This document shows, one piece after another, positions 62,239 to 64,000 of a stretch of 64,000 nt of DNA. Numbering within the stretch: the first letter of the stretch is position 1; each line of letters begins with the position of its first letter. Position numbers and translations under genes: made by a program. The notes beneath the pieces were generated by a model. The model saw only the letters and a list, made by a program, of their open reading frames with translations. It did not search any database and was not told where the DNA came from. Source of the DNA: Dulcicalothrix desertica PCC 7102 (GTDB lineage: Bacteria > Cyanobacteriota > Cyanobacteriia > Cyanobacteriales > Nostocaceae); the NCBI RefSeq assembly GCF_003991905.1, contig NZ_RSCL01000009.1, positions 119,894-183,893 of the forward strand, given 5' to 3'.

Positions 62239-63194
62239 AAACCAAAAAAGAACTACCCTACACAAGTCAACTCAAAGGAGTGGCCGCTTTACTCAGTAAC
62301 CAAAGCGGTGCCTATGATAATGAAGTTCAAGAAATCAGAACCAACAGCATTCCCATTTCTCTCATTAACTTACCACCTTCTCAACCTCGACATTACTTTG
62401 ACGAGCAAAAGCTATATGAACTGGCTCGCTCAATCGAAAAATTTGGAGTCCTCGAACCATTATTAGTTAGACCAGTAGCTAATAACAGATACGAACTAAT
62501 TTCTGGAGAAAGGCGCCTGCGAGCCTCCAAAATTGCCGAACTCACAGAAGTACCCGTCAATATTCTCGACCTCGACGACTACACCACCGCTCAAGTCCGT
62601 CTCGTCGAAAACCTTCAACGCGAAGACCTCAACCCAGTCGAAGAAGCGAGTGCGATAATTTCACTGCTCGCAATACAACTTCACAAACAAGAAAGTGAAA
62701 TTACAAGCCACTTCTATAGAATGCGTAACGCATGTGACAGAGGTGATGATTCCCAGAAGGAAAACGTTTTCTCCCAACCAGAGAGTATCGCAATTCAAGA
62801 ACTCTTCAAAACCCTAGGGCGCCTGACATGGGAATCATTCATTAAAGTTCGCTTACCATTACTAAACTTACCAGACGACGTATTAAAAATACTCAGTAGT
62901 GGTAAATTAGAATATACCAAAGCGTTAGCAATATCTAGAATCAAAGACCCAAAACAACAAGCATCATTATTAGAAAAAGCAGTTGCCGAAGATTTATCAT
63001 TGTCAGCAATAAAAAATCTGATTCGCGAACTCTCGGCGCCTGCAACAGGTAATAATGAAACAGCAACTCTTAAAGAACGCTACAAAACCCTATCAAGCCA
63101 ATTTCTGAAAGCAAAATTATGGGACAATCCCAAAAAGCGTAAGCAACTAGAAAAAATGCTCGCCACCATCGAAACCATGCTAAACGAAGATTAG
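62235..63194 (+). CDS. parB: ParB/Spo0J family protein
   Basis: 319 residues, GTG start overlapping the parA stop. The ParB/sulfiredoxin-like CTP-binding domain (about 30-130) has LPPSQPRHYFDEQKLYELAR, the GERRLRA box (LISGERRLRASKIAEL) and ENLQREDLNPVEEASA. A central DNA-binding region carries a ~40-residue insertion (HKQESEITSHFYRMRNACDR...) compared with chromosomal ParB as I know it. The C-terminal helix is charged and probably dimerises. With ParA it forms a partition or positioning module. Its target site is unknown. Confidence 0.92.
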   Translation: MKTKKELPYTSQLKGVAALLSNQSGAYDNEVQEIRTNSIPISLINLPPSQPRHYFDEQKLYELARSIEKFGVLEPLLVRPVANNRYELISGERRLRASKIAELTEVPVNILDLDDYTTAQVRLVENLQREDLNPVEEASAIISLLAIQLHKQESEITSHFYRMRNACDRGDDSQKENVFSQPESIAIQELFKTLGRLTWESFIKVRLPLLNLPDDVLKILSSGKLEYTKALAISRIKDPKQQASLLEKAVAEDLSLSAIKNLIRELSAPATGNNETATLKERYKTLSSQFLKAKLWDNPKKRKQLEKMLATIETMLNED

Positions 63195-63477
63195 CAACGG
63201 ATACAACGGATGTAACGGATGGGTTATTTTAGAGGGCAAATCCTTGTTTGTGACAGATAACTTATCCGTTACATCCGTTCATCCGTTGCCAGGATATCTA
63301 TCTTAAGATAGTAAGCATAGTTACTTACCTCTCCTAAAGATAGTAATTTAAATCAACTAAAGACTGATTACATAACCATTTGCAAAAGTACATAATTTAG
63401 CTCAATAGCAGTGCTGAAGCGGCATTTTTCGCATATCCTGCTTTACTACTTCTTTATTAAACAAATACTTAAAAAAT
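63195..63477. repeat. CAACGGAT...ATCCGTTG inverted repeat after parB
   Basis: GCAACGGATACAACGGATGT with TAACGGAT begins right after the parB stop. The other arm, TTATCCGTTACATCCGTTCA then TCCGTTGCC, ends near 63293. The long stem could terminate transcription. The remaining 180 bases before the amylase start have no recognised feature. Confidence 0.85.
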
Positions 63478-64000
63478 ATGACCGCAGTAAATGGTGTAAT
63501 GATGCAATACTTCCACTGGTACAATCCAGAGGATGGTAGTTTATGGAAACAAGTCGCTGAAAATTCCGAAGAATTAGCGAAAATTGGTGTAACATCGCTT
63601 TGGCTACCCCCTGCTTATAAAGGTACAGGTGGTGGAATGGATGTTGGTTATGGTGTTTATGATTTGTTTGACTTAGGTGAGTTTGACCAAAAAGGTTCTG
63701 TGCGGACAAAATACGGAACCAAAGAAGAGTATTTGCACGCGATAAAAACCGCACAAAAAGCAGGCATTAGAATATATGCTGATGCTGTATTCAATCATAA
63801 AATGGGCGCTGACCATGAAGAAGAAGCAGAAGCAACACCCTTTAATCCCGACAACCGTGGTGATGTAGTTGGAGAATATCAAAACATTAAGGCTTGGACA
63901 CATTTTACTTTCCCAGGTCGCAATGGTAAATATTCCACTATGGAATGGCATTGGTGGCACTTCGATGCAATCGATTACAATGCTTACAATGGGGAAGCAA
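63478..64000 (+). CDS. Alpha-amylase, cytoplasmic type (5' part)
   Basis: The gene starts at ATG 63478 and runs off the window. The visible 174 residues begin MTAVNGVMMQYFHWYNPEDG and continue with LWLPPAYKGTGGGMDVGYGV, YDLFDLGEFDQKGSVRTKYG and GIRIYADAVFNHKMGADHEE, GH13 conserved region I (DxVxNHK). The sequence matches the GH13 subfamily of Bacillus-type and cytoplasmic AmyS enzymes, without a signal peptide. It should hydrolyse internal alpha-1,4 bonds of glycogen or maltodextrins. The catalytic Asp/Glu/Asp lie beyond the window. Confidence 0.9.
   Translation, partial: MTAVNGVMMQYFHWYNPEDGSLWKQVAENSEELAKIGVTSLWLPPAYKGTGGGMDVGYGVYDLFDLGEFDQKGSVRTKYGTKEEYLHAIKTAQKAGIRIYADAVFNHKMGADHEEEAEATPFNPDNRGDVVGEYQNIKAWTHFTFPGRNGKYSTMEWHWWHFDAIDYNAYNGEA

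Noticed and set aside
1-64000. Transposase genes, tRNA or rRNA
   Set aside because: None was found; only remnants and non-autonomous repeats are visible, so no insertion sequence is claimed.

Overview
The window looks like chromosomal DNA of a filamentous cyanobacterium, probably of the Nostocales. The evidence is the suf operon with a divergent sufR, a PucC/BCH-type chlorophyll-associated transporter, a DUF3370 S-layer-homology outer-membrane protein, XisH/XisI, Uma2-family genes, a PEP-CTERM protein, TPR-CHAT and caspase-STAND-WD40 proteins, heptameric tandem repeats, and AT-rich DNA with many intergenic palindromic repeats. The usual cyanobacterial highly iterated palindrome GCGATCGC was not seen. 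GGCGCC instead occurs more than 100 times by eye, against about four expected at roughly 40% GC. No tRNA, rRNA, CRISPR array or transposase gene was recognised.

Layout. 1-4.5 kb: the 3' part of a sensor kinase, then a two-gene ABC exporter of the YbbA/YbbP (LolD/FtsX) type. 4.5-7.7 kb: small hypothetical genes, a broken DUF6883 gene with DUF4926, and a coiled-coil/HNH pair. 7.8-12.5 kb: a secreted TPR-CHAT protein followed by a secreted trypsin/V8-like protease. 12.9-15.9 kb: toxin-antitoxin genes (an orphan Phd with a truncated ParE, a RelE pair), a nucleotidyltransferase-like protein and xisHI. This stretch also holds duplicated scraps of the 6.8-7.7 kb genes. 16.2-18.1 kb: the SLH protein. 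18.1-21.2 kb: a cobalamin riboswitch leading cobG-cobH-cobI. 21.2-25.5 kb: a Uma2 gene, three tandem AIM24-family genes, a repeat island and an M48 protease. 25.5-28.1 kb: a Uma2 remnant, brnT with its antitoxin, a GIY-YIG gene flanked by a duplicated brn segment, and a PIN toxin pair. 28.3-34.2 kb: sufBCDS with divergent sufR and two SufR-type operators.

34.4-45.1 kb: mostly single genes (YbjQ, TPR, inositol monophosphatase, PEP-CTERM protein, BCH transporter, AlkB-like dioxygenase, ABC1/AarF kinase, MORN-like protein), plus a gutted SDR gene and a TPR remnant. 45.3-50.3 kb: a 1654-residue caspase-STAND-WD40 protein. 50.6-54.8 kb: a small secreted protein, then a MASE1 hybrid kinase with an overlapping response regulator-kinase. 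55-58.4 kb: a small membrane protein, a relaxase fragment and an ABC exporter. 58.7-61.3 kb: a PPC-domain clostripain-like peptidase. 61.5-63.2 kb: parA-parB. The window ends in the 5' part of a cytoplasmic-type alpha-amylase.

Three themes cross the window. First, at least six families of short palindromic or tandem repeats sit between genes and have sometimes entered them: twice in frame in sufD, at the sufS and PEP-CTERM 3' ends, and in the DUF6883 remnant. Second, accessory gene clusters coincide with long gaps in the GGCGCC palindrome. Third, three different caspase-fold (clan CD) proteins are encoded here, and one is paired with a secreted serine protease. That pair is the best candidate for an unexplored system.
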